Shown: positions 7,529 through 15,789, counted from the stretch's first letter. The stretch: DNA of 64,000 bases from Sphingomonas taxi (GCA_003243195.1 QFQI01000006.1:81480-145479), one strand, 5' to 3'. Numbers and translations: made by a program. Notes: generated by a model not told the origin, from the sequence alone.

Positions 7529-8941
7529 TCAGGCGGCGGTGTCGATGCCCAGTTCGCTCAGCTTGCGGTACAGCGTCGAACGACCGATCCCCAGTCGCCG
7601 CGCGACCTCGGTCATCCGTCCGCGATAATGGCCGATCGCCAGGCGGATGACGTCCGCCTCGATCTCCTCCAGCGCGCGCAGATGGCCGTCGGCCCGGAAC
7701 AGCGCGACCCCACCCGCGGCATCGCTGCCCTGGCGCACGGTGGGACGATTGCCGAGCGCCGCGATCTGCGGAAAGTCCGCGCGGGTCAGCATGTCGCCCT
7801 CGCACAGCACGGCGGCACGGAACAGCGCGTTCTGCAACTGGCGGACGTTGCCGGGCCAGTCGTAGAGCGTCAGCAACGTCAGTGCGTCGTCGGTGATCCC
7901 CAGATGGCGCAACCCGGGCTGCCCCGCGATCCGTTCCAGCAGGTGCCGCGCCAGCGCCGGAATGTCGCCGGCGCGGTCGCGCAGCGGCGGGATCGTCACG
8001 GTCGCGGCGTTCAGCAGATAGAACAGGTCCTCGCGGAACCGGCCGGCGGCTACCTCGTCCAGCAGCCGCTTGCTGGTGGCGGCGATCACGCGCACGTCCA
8101 CCGGATGCGCGTGGCGCGCGCCCAGCGGCACCACCTCACCGCTCTGCAACACGCGCAGCAGCAGCGCCTGCGCGTCGAGCGGCAGGCAATCGACCTCATC
8201 GAGGAACAACGTCCCGCCGCTGGCCGCCAGGAAGCGTCCCTGCCGGCGTTCGAACGCGCCGGCGAACGCGCCCGGCTCGTGCCCGAACAACTCGCTGGCG
8301 ATGGTGTTGGCGGACAAGGCGGCGCAGTTCACGGCGACGCACGGCGCGGCGGCGCGGGGCGACGCGGCATGGATCGCCTCGGCGGTGACTTCCTTGCCGA
8401 CGCCGCTCTCGCCCTCGATCAGCACCGGGATGCGCGCGCGCGCGGCCTTGGCGGCGATCGCCAGCGCGGCACGGAAATCGGGCGCGGAGCCGATGATCTC
8501 GTCGAAGCCCAGCATCGCCGGGATCTTCTCGGTCAACGGGCGCAGCTCGCCCGCGACCGTGTCCGCCACCGCCGCCTCCAGCGCGTGGAGCAGCCGTTCG
8601 GGCGCCAGCGGCTTGGTCAGGTAATCGGTCGCGCCCGATCGCATCGCGCTGACCGCGTCCGACACCGAGGCATGCGCCGTGAGCAGCAGGATTGGCAATT
8701 GCGGACGATAGGCGCGCAGTTGCGCGATCACCGGCGCGGCATCCGCATCGGCCGCGCTCTGGTCCAGCAGGATCGCGTCGAGCTGCATGCCGTCATGGGT
8801 GGCCAGCGTCGCCAGCGCGCCCGCGCCATCGTCGGCGACGATCGTCCGCCAGCCGCCCCGCGCCGCCAGCGCCGTCACGGTGCGGCGGCGACCCGCGTCG
8901 CCGTCGATCAGCATCAGCAGACGTTGCCCGTTGCGCGTCAT
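7529..8941 (-). CDS. NtrC-family response regulator with altered GAFTGA loop
   Basis: A 470-residue regulator: receiver domain (about 1-125, likely phospho-Asp in ILLDQ), AAA+ domain (about 140-380) and a C-terminal Fis-type helix-turn-helix (ARRLGIGRSTLYRKL). Walker A GESGVGKE and Walker B GGTLFLDEVD are intact, so it should bind and hydrolyse ATP. The sigma-54-contacting loop reads GAFAGA instead of GAFTGA. In the well-studied activators this threonine is needed for open-complex formation, so the protein may act in another way. No adjacent histidine kinase gene is present. Confidence 0.92.
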   Translation of the reverse strand: MTRNGQRLLMLIDGDAGRRRTVTALAARGGWRTIVADDGAGALATLATHDGMQLDAILLDQSAADADAAPVIAQLRAYRPQLPILLLTAHASVSDAVSAMRSGATDYLTKPLAPERLLHALEAAVADTVAGELRPLTEKIPAMLGFDEIIGSAPDFRAALAIAAKAARARIPVLIEGESGVGKEVTAEAIHAASPRAAAPCVAVNCAALSANTIASELFGHEPGAFAGAFERRQGRFLAASGGTLFLDEVDCLPLDAQALLLRVLQSGEVVPLGARHAHPVDVRVIAATSKRLLDEVAAGRFREDLFYLLNAATVTIPPLRDRAGDIPALARHLLERIAGQPGLRHLGITDDALTLLTLYDWPGNVRQLQNALFRAAVLCEGDMLTRADFPQIAALGNRPTVRQGSDAAGGVALFRADGHLRALEEIEADVIRLAIGHYRGRMTEVARRLGIGRSTLYRKLSELGIDTAA

Positions 8942-9095
8942 TTCCCGGCCGACCCCATGTTGCGTCCGATGGTGACGTAGCGTGTCGAAGTAAAGGCCGG
9001 CTTAAATCGTCGCATCGCTGGGGTGATCGCCATATTGCCTCGCGCGCATGGCTTATCTACGGTTGCCGGGGAAATCGACAGGCGAGAGGATCACG

Positions 9096-9218
9096 ATGGC
9101 CGAACCTGCGGACATGAAGGCGCATGAAGCGACGTACTTCAGCATGATCGGTCTGCTGAAATATGGCGCAATCGCCTGTTTTATCATCGCCTTCCTCGTC
9201 ATCTGGCTGATCTCGTAG
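9096..9218 (+). CDS. aa3-type cytochrome c oxidase subunit IV (bacterial small subunit)
   Basis: A 40-residue protein with an N-terminal polar stretch (MAEPADMKAHEATYFSMIG) and one membrane helix of about 20 residues ending LVIWLIS. This length and the ATY(F/x)SMI pattern match the small subunit IV of proteobacterial aa3 oxidases. ATG 9096 is preceded by GAGAGGA at 9084-9090. It lies 7 bp before pntAA, an arrangement often seen in sphingomonads. It is too short for routine ORF cut-offs. The oxidase core genes are not in the window. Confidence 0.8.
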   Translation: MAEPADMKAHEATYFSMIGLLKYGAIACFIIAFLVIWLIS

Positions 9219-9225
9219 CACCGCG

Positions 9226-10347
9226 GTGAAGATCGCGATCCTCAGGGAGGAGGCTCCCGGCGAGCGCCGCGTGGCCGCGACGCCCGAAACGGTCAGGAAG
9301 TTCGCCGCACTGGGCGCATCGGTCGCGGTGGAGGCGGGGGCCGGCGACCCGGCGTGGTTCGCGGACGCGGATTATGCCGCCGCCGGCGCCACGCTTGGCG
9401 ACCGCGCCGCCACGCTGGCGGAAGCGGGCATCGTGCTGGGCGTGCAGGGGCCGGATCCCGCGCGGCTGGCCGGCGTCGCGCCCGGTGCGTGGATCGTCGC
9501 CGCGCTCGATCCCTTCGGCGCGCGGGCGCGGGTCGACGGCTATGCCGCGGCCGGCGTGGAGGCGCTGGCGATGGAATTCATGCCGCGCATCACGCGCGCG
9601 CAATCCATGGACATCCTGTCCTCGCAATCCAACCTCGCCGGCTACAAGGCGGTGCTGGATGCCGCCGCGGAATATGGCCGTGCCTTTCCGATGATGATGA
9701 CGGCGGCGGGCACGGTCAGCGCGGCGCGCGTGTTCGTGATGGGCGTGGGCGTGGCGGGGTTGCAGGCGATCGCCACCGCGCGGCGGCTGGGCGCGCAGGT
9801 GTCGGCGACCGACGTGCGTTCCGCCACCAGGGAGCAGATCCAGTCGCTCGGTGCCAAGCCGGTGTTCGTGGAGAATGTCACCGGGATCGAGGGGGAGGGC
9901 GCGGGCGGTTACGCCGGTGAGATGAGCGCCGAATATCAGGCCGCGCAGGCCGCGCTGGTATCGTCGCACATCGCCAAGCAGGACGTGGTCATCACCACCG
10001 CGCTGATCCCCGGCCGCCCCGCGCCGCGACTGGTGAGCGATGCGCAGATCGCCTCGATGCGGCGCGGATCGGTGATCGTCGACCTGGCGGTGGAACAGGG
10101 CGGCAATGTCGAGGGCGCGGTCGCGGGCGAGGTGGTGGAGCGGCACGGTGTGCGCATCGTCGGCCACCGCGGCGTCGCCGGACGCCTGCCCGCCGACGCC
10201 TCGGCGCTGTTCGCGCGCAACCTCTACAACTTCCTGTCGACCTTCTGGGACAAGGATCAGGGTCGCCCGGTGCTGGACGCCGAGATCGGCGACGCGATCC
10301 GGCTGACGAAGGACGGACAGGTGGTGAATGCGCGGTTGCTGGCGTGA
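9226..10347 (+). CDS. pntAA: Proton-translocating NAD(P) transhydrogenase, alpha subunit part 1
   Basis: A 373-residue soluble NAD(H)-binding domain I. It begins at GTG 9226 with KIAILREEAPGERRVAATP, typical of the AlaDH/PNT family, and carries the nucleotide motif VMGVGVAGLQAIATARRLGA near residue 170 and the mobile-loop region around residues 210-235. With pntAB and pntB it forms the inner-membrane enzyme that uses the proton gradient to make NADPH from NADH. The three-gene split is the Rhodospirillum-type arrangement. Confidence 0.95.
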   Translation: MKIAILREEAPGERRVAATPETVRKFAALGASVAVEAGAGDPAWFADADYAAAGATLGDRAATLAEAGIVLGVQGPDPARLAGVAPGAWIVAALDPFGARARVDGYAAAGVEALAMEFMPRITRAQSMDILSSQSNLAGYKAVLDAAAEYGRAFPMMMTAAGTVSAARVFVMGVGVAGLQAIATARRLGAQVSATDVRSATREQIQSLGAKPVFVENVTGIEGEGAGGYAGEMSAEYQAAQAALVSSHIAKQDVVITTALIPGRPAPRLVSDAQIASMRRGSVIVDLAVEQGGNVEGAVAGEVVERHGVRIVGHRGVAGRLPADASALFARNLYNFLSTFWDKDQGRPVLDAEIGDAIRLTKDGQVVNARLLA

Positions 10348-10592
10348 CTGATCGGCAATGGCTCGCCATCACGGCGCTTGCCATGATGGCGGCGAGCCCC
10401 GTCGCGGCCGATCCGTCGCGGACGGCCGATCCGGAGAGCCGGGCGTCGCATGATCCGGCGCGGCAATCGCGGTGGGCGGTGGTGTCGCGCTGCGACGGCG
10501 AAACCGTCGCCGGCCACGGAGGCGAGCGCCATGTCGCCGCCGACCGCGCGCTGTCCGCGAAGCGGGTCGCGCGGCGATCGGGCAGAGGCTAG
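10344..10592 (+). CDS. Small hypothetical protein with signal-peptide-like N-terminus
   Basis: An 82-residue frame whose GTG start at 10344 overlaps the pntAA stop (GTGA). The first 22 residues look like a cleavable signal (LAITALAMMAASPVAA), after which the sequence is charged and without recognisable motifs. The tight overlap with pntAA supports translation; the arginine-rich C-terminus could equally be chance reading of GC-rich DNA. No family was recognised. Confidence 0.35.
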   Translation: MTDRQWLAITALAMMAASPVAADPSRTADPESRASHDPARQSRWAVVSRCDGETVAGHGGERHVAADRALSAKRVARRSGRG

Positions 10593-10613
10593 GGGAGCCG
10601 AGGGGGAACGCGT

Positions 10614-10982
10614 ATGGGATTGTTCAGCAGCCACGAAGTGGAGCCGGCGGAAGTCCGCGAGAAGTTCGGTCATGCCCTGCTCGAAGGGGAAGAGGTGCTT
10701 GCCGCCTTTCGCTCGATCCGTGACACGGCCTTTCTGGCCGATCTGCGGTTCGTGATCGTGGACGTGCAGGGGCTGACCGGCGCCAAGGTTTCATTCCAGA
10801 GCGTGCCTTACCGTTCGATCACGCGCTTCGCGGTGGAGAGCGCCGGCTCGTTCGACCTCGATTCGGACCTGAACATCTGGGTGTCGGGCAATCCGGCGCC
10901 GCTTACGCTCAAGATCAGCCGTGCCGCCGATCCCGCCGCGATCCAGCGGCTGCTCGCGCGGCTGGTTCTGGCCAAGCGCTGA
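10614..10982 (+). CDS. PH-domain protein inside the pnt operon
   Basis: A 122-residue soluble protein of the bacterial PH-domain type (bPH_1 / YvbH-like). Visible hallmarks are EEVLAAFRSIRDTAFLADLR near residues 25-44, the strand ending QGLTGAKVSFQSVPYRSITRF, and the C-terminal helix AAIQRLLARLVL. It starts at ATG 10614 after a purine-rich AGGGGGAA. Bacterial PH proteins are mostly uncharacterised. It sits between the two halves of the transhydrogenase alpha subunit on the same strand, 14 bp before pntAB, so it is almost certainly cotranscribed. Confidence 0.85.
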   Translation: MGLFSSHEVEPAEVREKFGHALLEGEEVLAAFRSIRDTAFLADLRFVIVDVQGLTGAKVSFQSVPYRSITRFAVESAGSFDLDSDLNIWVSGNPAPLTLKISRAADPAAIQRLLARLVLAKR

Positions 10983-10996
10983 GGGAGGCCGCCGTC

Positions 10997-11302
10997 ATGG
11001 ACTTTGTCGCGATCCTGTCGATCTTCGTGCTGGCGTGTTTCGTCGGCTATTATGTGGTGTGGTCGGTCACTCCGGCGCTGCACACGCCGTTGATGGCGGT
11101 CACCAACGCCATCTCCAGCGTCATCATCGTCGGCGCGCTGATCGCCAGCGCGGCGGCGGGGAGCGTCGGCGGCAAGTGGCTGGGGCTGCTGGCGGTGGTG
11201 CTGGCCAGCATCAACATCTTCGGCGGCTTCGCGGTGACGCACCGGATGCTGGCGATGTACAAGAAGAAGGAACGGCCGGCGGTATCCGGCGGACACAAAT
11301 AG
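10997..11302 (+). CDS. pntAB: Proton-translocating NAD(P) transhydrogenase, alpha subunit part 2
   Basis: A 101-residue membrane subunit with three to four hydrophobic segments, including the conserved TPALHTPLMAVTNAISSVII stretch and INIFGGFAVTHRMLAMY at the end, both diagnostic for this subunit. It is the short membrane part of the proton channel (domain II). RBS GAGGGAGG lies just upstream. It follows the PH-domain gene closely and precedes pntB by 99 bp that hold a palindromic repeat. Confidence 0.95.
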   Translation: MDFVAILSIFVLACFVGYYVVWSVTPALHTPLMAVTNAISSVIIVGALIASAAAGSVGGKWLGLLAVVLASINIFGGFAVTHRMLAMYKKKERPAVSGGHK

Positions 11303-11305
11303 GCT

Positions 11306-11386
11306 CGTCGTCCCGGTAAAGCGCCGGGTGCCATCGCGCGGCCTGCGCCGGTGGAGAGCTGTACCCCGGCGGTCGCCGGGGTGACG
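11306..11386. repeat. Sphingomonad-type intergenic palindrome between pntAB and pntB
   Basis: Two hairpins lie between the genes: CCCGG/CCGGG at 11312-11328 and a 9-bp perfect stem ACCCCGGCG (11363-11371) with CGCCGGGGT (11374-11382) closed by two bases. The second, followed by GACG, is the inverse of the CGTCACCCCGGC motif found twice between dnaK and dnaJ at 63.3-63.5 kb, so all three belong to one dispersed repeat type. It may tune mRNA stability within the pnt operon. Confidence 0.6.
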
Positions 11387-11401
11387 AACAGGGGGAGTGG
11401 G

Positions 11402-12892
11402 ATGCAACACGTCGCCGTCAATCCGTGGGTCGCGCTGGCCTATCTGGTCGCGGGGGTGTGCTTCATCCTGGCGCTGCGCGGCCTGTCCAGCCCGACCACC
11501 AGCCAGCGCGGCAACCGCTTCGGCATGATCGGCATGGTCATCGCGGTGGTCACCACGCTGGTGACGCACGTGCCGCTAACGCCGTCGCCCGGTGACGGTG
11601 CCAACGGCGGTTTCGATCTGCGCGGGGTGGACTGGATCGCCGCCGCCGAGATCCTCGCCGCGATCGGCCTGGGCGCGGCGATCGGCCTCGTCACCGCGCG
11701 ACGGATCGCGATGACCGCGATGCCGCAGCTCGTCGCGGCTTTCCACTCGCTGGTCGGGCTGGCGGCGGTGCTGGTCGCGGCGGCGGCGTTCCTCAATCCT
11801 GTGGCGTTCGGGATCGCGGTGCCGGTGCTGACCCCCGACGGCGCCGTGACGCTCATCAACCCGGTCAGCCGCATCGAGATGGGGCTGGGCGTCGCGATCG
11901 GCGCGATCACCTTTTCCGGTTCGGTGATCGCCTTCCTCAAGCTCAACGGCAACATGGGCGGCGCGCCGATCCTGCTGCCCGCGCGCCACGCGATCAACCT
12001 GGGCGTGCTCGCCGCGATCGTGGCGCTGGTGGGCTATTTCACGCTCGACCAGGGCGCGTGGGTTTTCTGGACGATCACGGGGCTGAGCTTCGTGATCGGC
12101 TTCCTGCTGATCGTGCCGATCGGCGGCGCGGACATGCCGGTCGTGGTGTCGATGCTGAACAGCTATTCCGGCTGGGCGGCCGCCGCGATGGGCTTCACGC
12201 TGCACAACAGCGCGATGATCGTCACCGGCGCGCTGGTCGGATCGTCGGGCGCGATCCTTTCCTACATCATGTGCCGCGCGATGAACCGCAGCTTCGTGAG
12301 CGTGATCGCCGGCGGCTTCGGCGCGGAAGCCGCATCGGGGGGAGAAGCCACCAGAACGGACCGGCCGTGGAAACGCGGATCGGCCGAGGACGCCGCGTTC
12401 CTGCTGCGCCAGGCCGAACAGGTCATCATCGTCCCCGGCTACGGCATGGCGGTGGCGCAGGCACAGCACGTGCTGCGCGAGATGGGCGACAAGCTGAAGG
12501 CGGAAGGAGTGCGCGTCAAATACGCCATCCACCCGGTCGCGGGGCGCATGCCCGGCCATATGAACGTGCTGCTCGCCGAGGCGAACGTGCCGTATGACGA
12601 CGTGTTCGAGCTGGAGGACATCAACTCCGAATTCGCGCAGACCGACGTCGCCTTCGTGATCGGTGCCAACGACGTGACCAATCCGGCGGCGAAGACGGAC
12701 AAGACCTCCCCCATCTACGGCATGCCGGTGCTGGACGTGGAAAAGGCCAAAACGGTGCTGTTCGTGAAGCGCTCGATGGGCGGGGTCGGCTATGCCGGCG
12801 TCGACAACGACGTATTCTACAGGGACAATACCATGATGCTGCTGGCCGATGCGAAGAAGATGGTAGAAGAGATCGTCAAGGCGCTGGACTGA
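11402..12892 (+). CDS. pntB: NAD(P) transhydrogenase, beta subunit
   Basis: A 496-residue subunit. About eight membrane helices fill residues 1-300 (for example SLVGLAAVLVAAAAF and GWAAAAMGFTLHNSAMIVTG), and the NADP(H)-binding domain III follows, with the Rossmann motif VPGYGMAVAQAQH near residue 345 and the hallmark VIGANDVTNPAA. ATG 11402 follows GGGGGAG. It couples proton re-entry to NADPH formation together with pntAA and pntAB. Confidence 0.96.
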   Translation: MQHVAVNPWVALAYLVAGVCFILALRGLSSPTTSQRGNRFGMIGMVIAVVTTLVTHVPLTPSPGDGANGGFDLRGVDWIAAAEILAAIGLGAAIGLVTARRIAMTAMPQLVAAFHSLVGLAAVLVAAAAFLNPVAFGIAVPVLTPDGAVTLINPVSRIEMGLGVAIGAITFSGSVIAFLKLNGNMGGAPILLPARHAINLGVLAAIVALVGYFTLDQGAWVFWTITGLSFVIGFLLIVPIGGADMPVVVSMLNSYSGWAAAAMGFTLHNSAMIVTGALVGSSGAILSYIMCRAMNRSFVSVIAGGFGAEAASGGEATRTDRPWKRGSAEDAAFLLRQAEQVIIVPGYGMAVAQAQHVLREMGDKLKAEGVRVKYAIHPVAGRMPGHMNVLLAEANVPYDDVFELEDINSEFAQTDVAFVIGANDVTNPAAKTDKTSPIYGMPVLDVEKAKTVLFVKRSMGGVGYAGVDNDVFYRDNTMMLLADAKKMVEEIVKALD

Positions 12893-12895
12893 GCC

Positions 12896-13819
12896 ATGGC
12901 CACCCCTTTCGACCACGGGTTCGCGGGCGCGCGCCGCGCGTCCTTCGCGCTGGCGACCATGGACGCCGCCGGCGGCGTGGCGGCGCAGGACGCCATCGCG
13001 CTGATCGGCGGGCAGGTGATCGCGCATGTCCCGCTGGCCGGTGCGGCGGCGGCGCTGGCCCGTGTCGACGGCGCGCCGGTGCTGGTGCTCGATCTCGCCG
13101 GTGCGCCCGACGATCTGGCGCAGGAGGTCGTGGCGGCGCTCGACGCGCTGGCCGCGGTGCGGGCGTGGCGCACCGTGATCGCGATGAGCGTGGCGCAGAT
13201 CGACCTGGTCGTCGCGGCGCTGGGCGAGGGGGCGGATGCGGCGCAGTTGCTCTGTGCGCCCGATCAGGCCGAGTGGATCGGCGCGCTGGCGGTCGCGGGC
13301 GCGCGCAGCGACGGCGGCGTCCGCGCCAGCGACGAGGAGCGCGCCCATTTCGCGCGCCTGAACGCCGAGGTGGCGCGCATCGCGGAGCTGCTGGCGCGGT
13401 TCGGCGAGCGCGACGGTGGCGGCCGGGCGGAGGATCGCCACACCACCTTCGCGCCCGCACCGGCCGATGTGGCGATCACCGCCGGCACGGTGCGCGACGT
13501 GCTGCGCGCGCGGCGGCTGCGCGATCGGTTCTTCGGCGCCGGGCTGTTCGAGGATCCGGCCTGGGACATGCTGCTCGACCTGTTCGCCGCCCATCTGGAG
13601 GGCGGGCGCGTGTCGGTGTCCAGCCTGTGCATCGCCGCGGCGGTGGCGCCGACCACCGCGCTGCGCTGGATCGGCCGGCTGACCGCCGCGCGCCTGCTGT
13701 TGCGCGCGCCCGACCCCAGCGACCGCCGTCGCGCGTTCGTGACGTTGACCGACGAGGCGCTCGATGCGATGCGCCGCTATGTCGCGGCGCTGGCGGAAGC
13801 ACGCCTGCCGCTGGTCTGA
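12896..13819 (+). CDS. MarR-like winged-helix regulator with extra N-terminal domain
   Basis: A 307-residue protein. The last 110 residues form a winged helix: DMLLDLFAAHLEG, a recognition helix in SLCIAAAVAPTTALRWIGRL, a wing near DPSDRRRAFVTLTDEAL, and a dimer helix. The first 145 residues alternate hydrophobic strands and helices (LVLDLAG, VIAMSV) in a pattern resembling a small alpha/beta receiver-like domain, but without a clear phospho-Asp. It starts 3 bp after the pntB stop, so it is likely cotranscribed with the transhydrogenase. The effector is unknown. Confidence 0.75.
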   Translation: MATPFDHGFAGARRASFALATMDAAGGVAAQDAIALIGGQVIAHVPLAGAAAALARVDGAPVLVLDLAGAPDDLAQEVVAALDALAAVRAWRTVIAMSVAQIDLVVAALGEGADAAQLLCAPDQAEWIGALAVAGARSDGGVRASDEERAHFARLNAEVARIAELLARFGERDGGGRAEDRHTTFAPAPADVAITAGTVRDVLRARRLRDRFFGAGLFEDPAWDMLLDLFAAHLEGGRVSVSSLCIAAAVAPTTALRWIGRLTAARLLLRAPDPSDRRRAFVTLTDEALDAMRRYVAALAEARLPLV

Positions 13820-13872
13820 GCGGCTGTTTGGAAGCGCGTTGGAACACGTTTGAGCGGGCCGGCACCGCCTGC

Positions 13873-13896
13873 AAAACTCGATCTTCCGCGAGTTTT
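13873..13896 (+). terminator. Hairpin terminator after the pnt/marR operon
   Basis: AAAACTCG at 13873-13880 pairs with CGAGTTTT at 13889-13896 around an 8-base loop; the four T residues end the stem. It lies 53 bp past the regulator's stop codon. An A/T-flanked stem of this kind can work in both directions. Confidence 0.6.
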
Positions 13897-14281
13897 CAAA
13901 CGGCCTCTGAGAGCCCGGCGGGGATGCCTGAAGGCGCATCTCGCCGTGCCGCCCGCTTCCTCGCCCGCCTGCCACATCGGTCTTCCTGATGGTGGCGGGG
14001 GAGCGGGTCGGCGCCGGCTCGAACGCGCGTTCGCGCGACCCTTTCAAACAATCGCCGGGATATTGGACCGCGCCTTGCCGTGCTGCCGGGACGTTGCGAG
14101 ACGATCGCAGGCGCAATGCCGGGGCAGGGGATGGATCGCCGGACCCGTGGGCGGCATCGTCCTCTCGCCGGGGCGGCCATGGCGATCGGATCGTCGCTGC
14201 ACATCGCGCAATTGCAAAAATCCGTCGTTGCTGCCGGCGCGCGGGCGCGTGATACCGATGTGGTTAACGGGGGAAAACCAT
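13897..14281. other. Long non-coding stretch before the PEP-CTERM gene
   Basis: No convincing gene was found in this 385-bp stretch. Possible reading frames have coding patterns that fit GC shadow. It contains one AT-rich patch, GCAATTGCAAAAATCC near 14207-14222, and ends with a purine-rich RBS before ATG 14282. I searched by eye for a sigma-54 type GG-N10-GC element, known for PEP-CTERM genes in other bacteria, and did not find a good one. Confidence 0.5.
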
Positions 14282-14857
14282 ATGAAGCTGTTCACGAACC
14301 TGCTGGTGGCGGGGGCGATGCTGGTTGTCGCGCCGCTGTCCGCGCACGCCCGACCGGCTCCGTACACGCTCACGACCCAGCCCAACGGCAATTTCACCTA
14401 TGACTTCGACGTGAGCATCGCCGACTATTTTCCGGGAGAGACGCGCAGCTATTATACGTTTCAGGTCCTGCCGCTGCCGGCGATCCCCGGGCACCTGACC
14501 ATCGACCTGTCCGAGAAGAATGCGGGTAGCGGTCTGACGTTCGGCAGTGTTTTCGCCTTGATCTCCGGTGGAGCAAGCGGGGCCAACAAATACTGGTATG
14601 CTGATCTCGCCAGCGCGCCTTTGGCATCCGCGACGCTCGATCGTTATTATGACGGCATGCGACCGCCGCTCGCGGGACCGGACTTCTTCGAAATTTCGGT
14701 GAGCGGGCCGGCCGCGTCGGGGTTCAAGGGCACGATCAGCTTTGCGGCCGTGCCGGAGCCCGCGACATGGGGGATGATGGTGCTGGGCTTTGCCGCGGCG
14801 GGCATGGCGCTGCGGCGCCGGCGTCCTGCCCCCGACAGGCTGGCCGCCCGGACCTGA
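14282..14857 (+). CDS. PEP-CTERM sorting-domain protein
   Basis: A 191-residue exported protein: signal peptide in residues 1-23 (LLVAGAMLVVAPLSAHA), a beta-rich middle, and a C-terminal sorting signal VPEPATWGMMVLGFAAAGMA followed by RRRR. PEP-x-x-W, a hydrophobic helix and an arginine cluster are the features recognised by exosortase, which removes the tail during export to the cell surface or exopolysaccharide. A middle FxISGG-type motif set suggests the PEPxxWA subfamily. The exosortase gene is not in the window, though accessory genes at 1-1506 are. Confidence 0.88.
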   Translation: MKLFTNLLVAGAMLVVAPLSAHARPAPYTLTTQPNGNFTYDFDVSIADYFPGETRSYYTFQVLPLPAIPGHLTIDLSEKNAGSGLTFGSVFALISGGASGANKYWYADLASAPLASATLDRYYDGMRPPLAGPDFFEISVSGPAASGFKGTISFAAVPEPATWGMMVLGFAAAGMALRRRRPAPDRLAART

Positions 14858-14946
14858 ACGGCTGCCCGGACGGAAAGCGTGTCTCGCGGCGCCGGCACCG
14901 CCGCGCGAGGCGCCGTCTGGCGAGGTTTCCGACCGGCTCTGAGTGG

Positions 14947-14972
14947 GCGGCGGCGCGTCGAGGCGCCGCCGC
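14947..14972 (+). terminator. Terminator after the PEP-CTERM gene
   Basis: A 10-bp perfect GC stem (14947-14956 with 14963-14972) and a 6-base loop GTCGAG are followed by TCTTGATT. It lies 89 bp after the stop codon and just before tRNA-Val. Confidence 0.65.
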
Positions 14973-15031
14973 TCTTGATTGCGGGGGCAGGCGCTGTAAG
15001 GAAGGCGCGGCCGGCGCGGTTTTCGCCCGTC

Positions 15032-15107
15032 GGGCGCTTAGCTCAGCTGGTAGAGCGGCTCGTTTACACCGAGTAGGTCGGCGGTTCGAACCCGTCAGCG
15101 CCCACCA
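15032..15107 (+). tRNA. tRNA-Val (TAC)
   Basis: A 76-nt cloverleaf with acceptor GGGCGCT/AGCGCCC, D arm GCTC-AGCTGGTAGA-G, anticodon loop TTTACAC with anticodon TAC, T arm GGCGG-TTCGAAC-CCGTC (one mismatch) and encoded CCA at 15105-15107. Confidence 0.97.
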
Positions 15108-15318
15108 TCCTTAAAGCCACGCAAAACTCGCACTTTGCCCCACTCGCGCGCAACCACAATGATGGCGCGACGTCCCGCTTTGGTCCGCCGATGGTCCGCG
15201 CGCCACGATGCGGTGTGATGCCGGACTGCGGTGGAAACAGTGGTCAGCGCTACATTTCCCCTGTCCTACATGCTCCAACATTTGCGAGCGCCGCCGTCGT
15301 CAACCAACGGAGCGGACG

Positions 15319-15789
15319 ATGCGGGATCTCGTGGAGCAGGAAATCGACGGCGCGGGCCGGCGCGGCGCGCTGGTCGCGCGGGCGCGGACCGGGCGCACCA
15401 TCACGGTCAACCGGCGCGAATCGCCGCTGGCGTGGCTGACGGCGCGCGGGCTGGTGACGGCTCGACAGAGCGAAGCGGGCGAGCGGCTGAGCGCCGATCA
15501 CGAACGCGCGGCGCTGGGCGTATCGGTCACGATGCGCTGGGAGGCACGCGTCGATGGCGGCGCGGGCGCGCGGCTCGACCCCGGCGAGGCGCAGGTCGCG
15601 GCCAAGCGGCGCTTCGACGGGGCGATGGCCGCGGCGGGACCGGGGCTGCGCGACGTGCTGTGGCGCGTGGTGTGTGCGGGCGAGAGCCTGCCGGACAGCG
15701 AGCGGGCGCTCGGCTGGCCGACCCGCAGCGGACGGCTGGTGCTGATGCTGGCGCTGGACCGGGTCGCGGATCATTACCGGCTGCCATGA
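15319..15789 (+). CDS. DUF6456 domain protein
   Basis: A 156-residue protein. The C-terminal half (EAQVAAKRRFDGAMAAAGPG ... LRDVLWRVVCAGESLPDSER, then GWPTRSGRLVLMLALDRVADHY) matches the alphaproteobacterial DUF6456 family, whose members often carry a helix-turn-helix at the N-terminus. Here the N-terminal part (VNRRESPLAWLTARGLVTARQSEAGERL) resembles the end of a winged helix, so a DNA-binding role is possible but unproven. ATG 15319 follows AACGGAGCGGAC; an upstream in-frame start at 15208 would add 37 residues of unlikely composition. Confidence 0.75.
   Translation: MRDLVEQEIDGAGRRGALVARARTGRTITVNRRESPLAWLTARGLVTARQSEAGERLSADHERAALGVSVTMRWEARVDGGAGARLDPGEAQVAAKRRFDGAMAAAGPGLRDVLWRVVCAGESLPDSERALGWPTRSGRLVLMLALDRVADHYRLP

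Noticed and set aside
11576..14116. A long minus-strand frame opposite pntB and the MarR-like gene.
   Set aside because: Shadow of established genes, with His/Arg/Gln-rich sequence.
15032..15318. tRNA-Val 3' end followed by a short repeated GGTCCGC motif, considered as a phage or island attachment site.
   Set aside because: No integrase, no second copy of the tRNA end and no foreign-looking genes are nearby.
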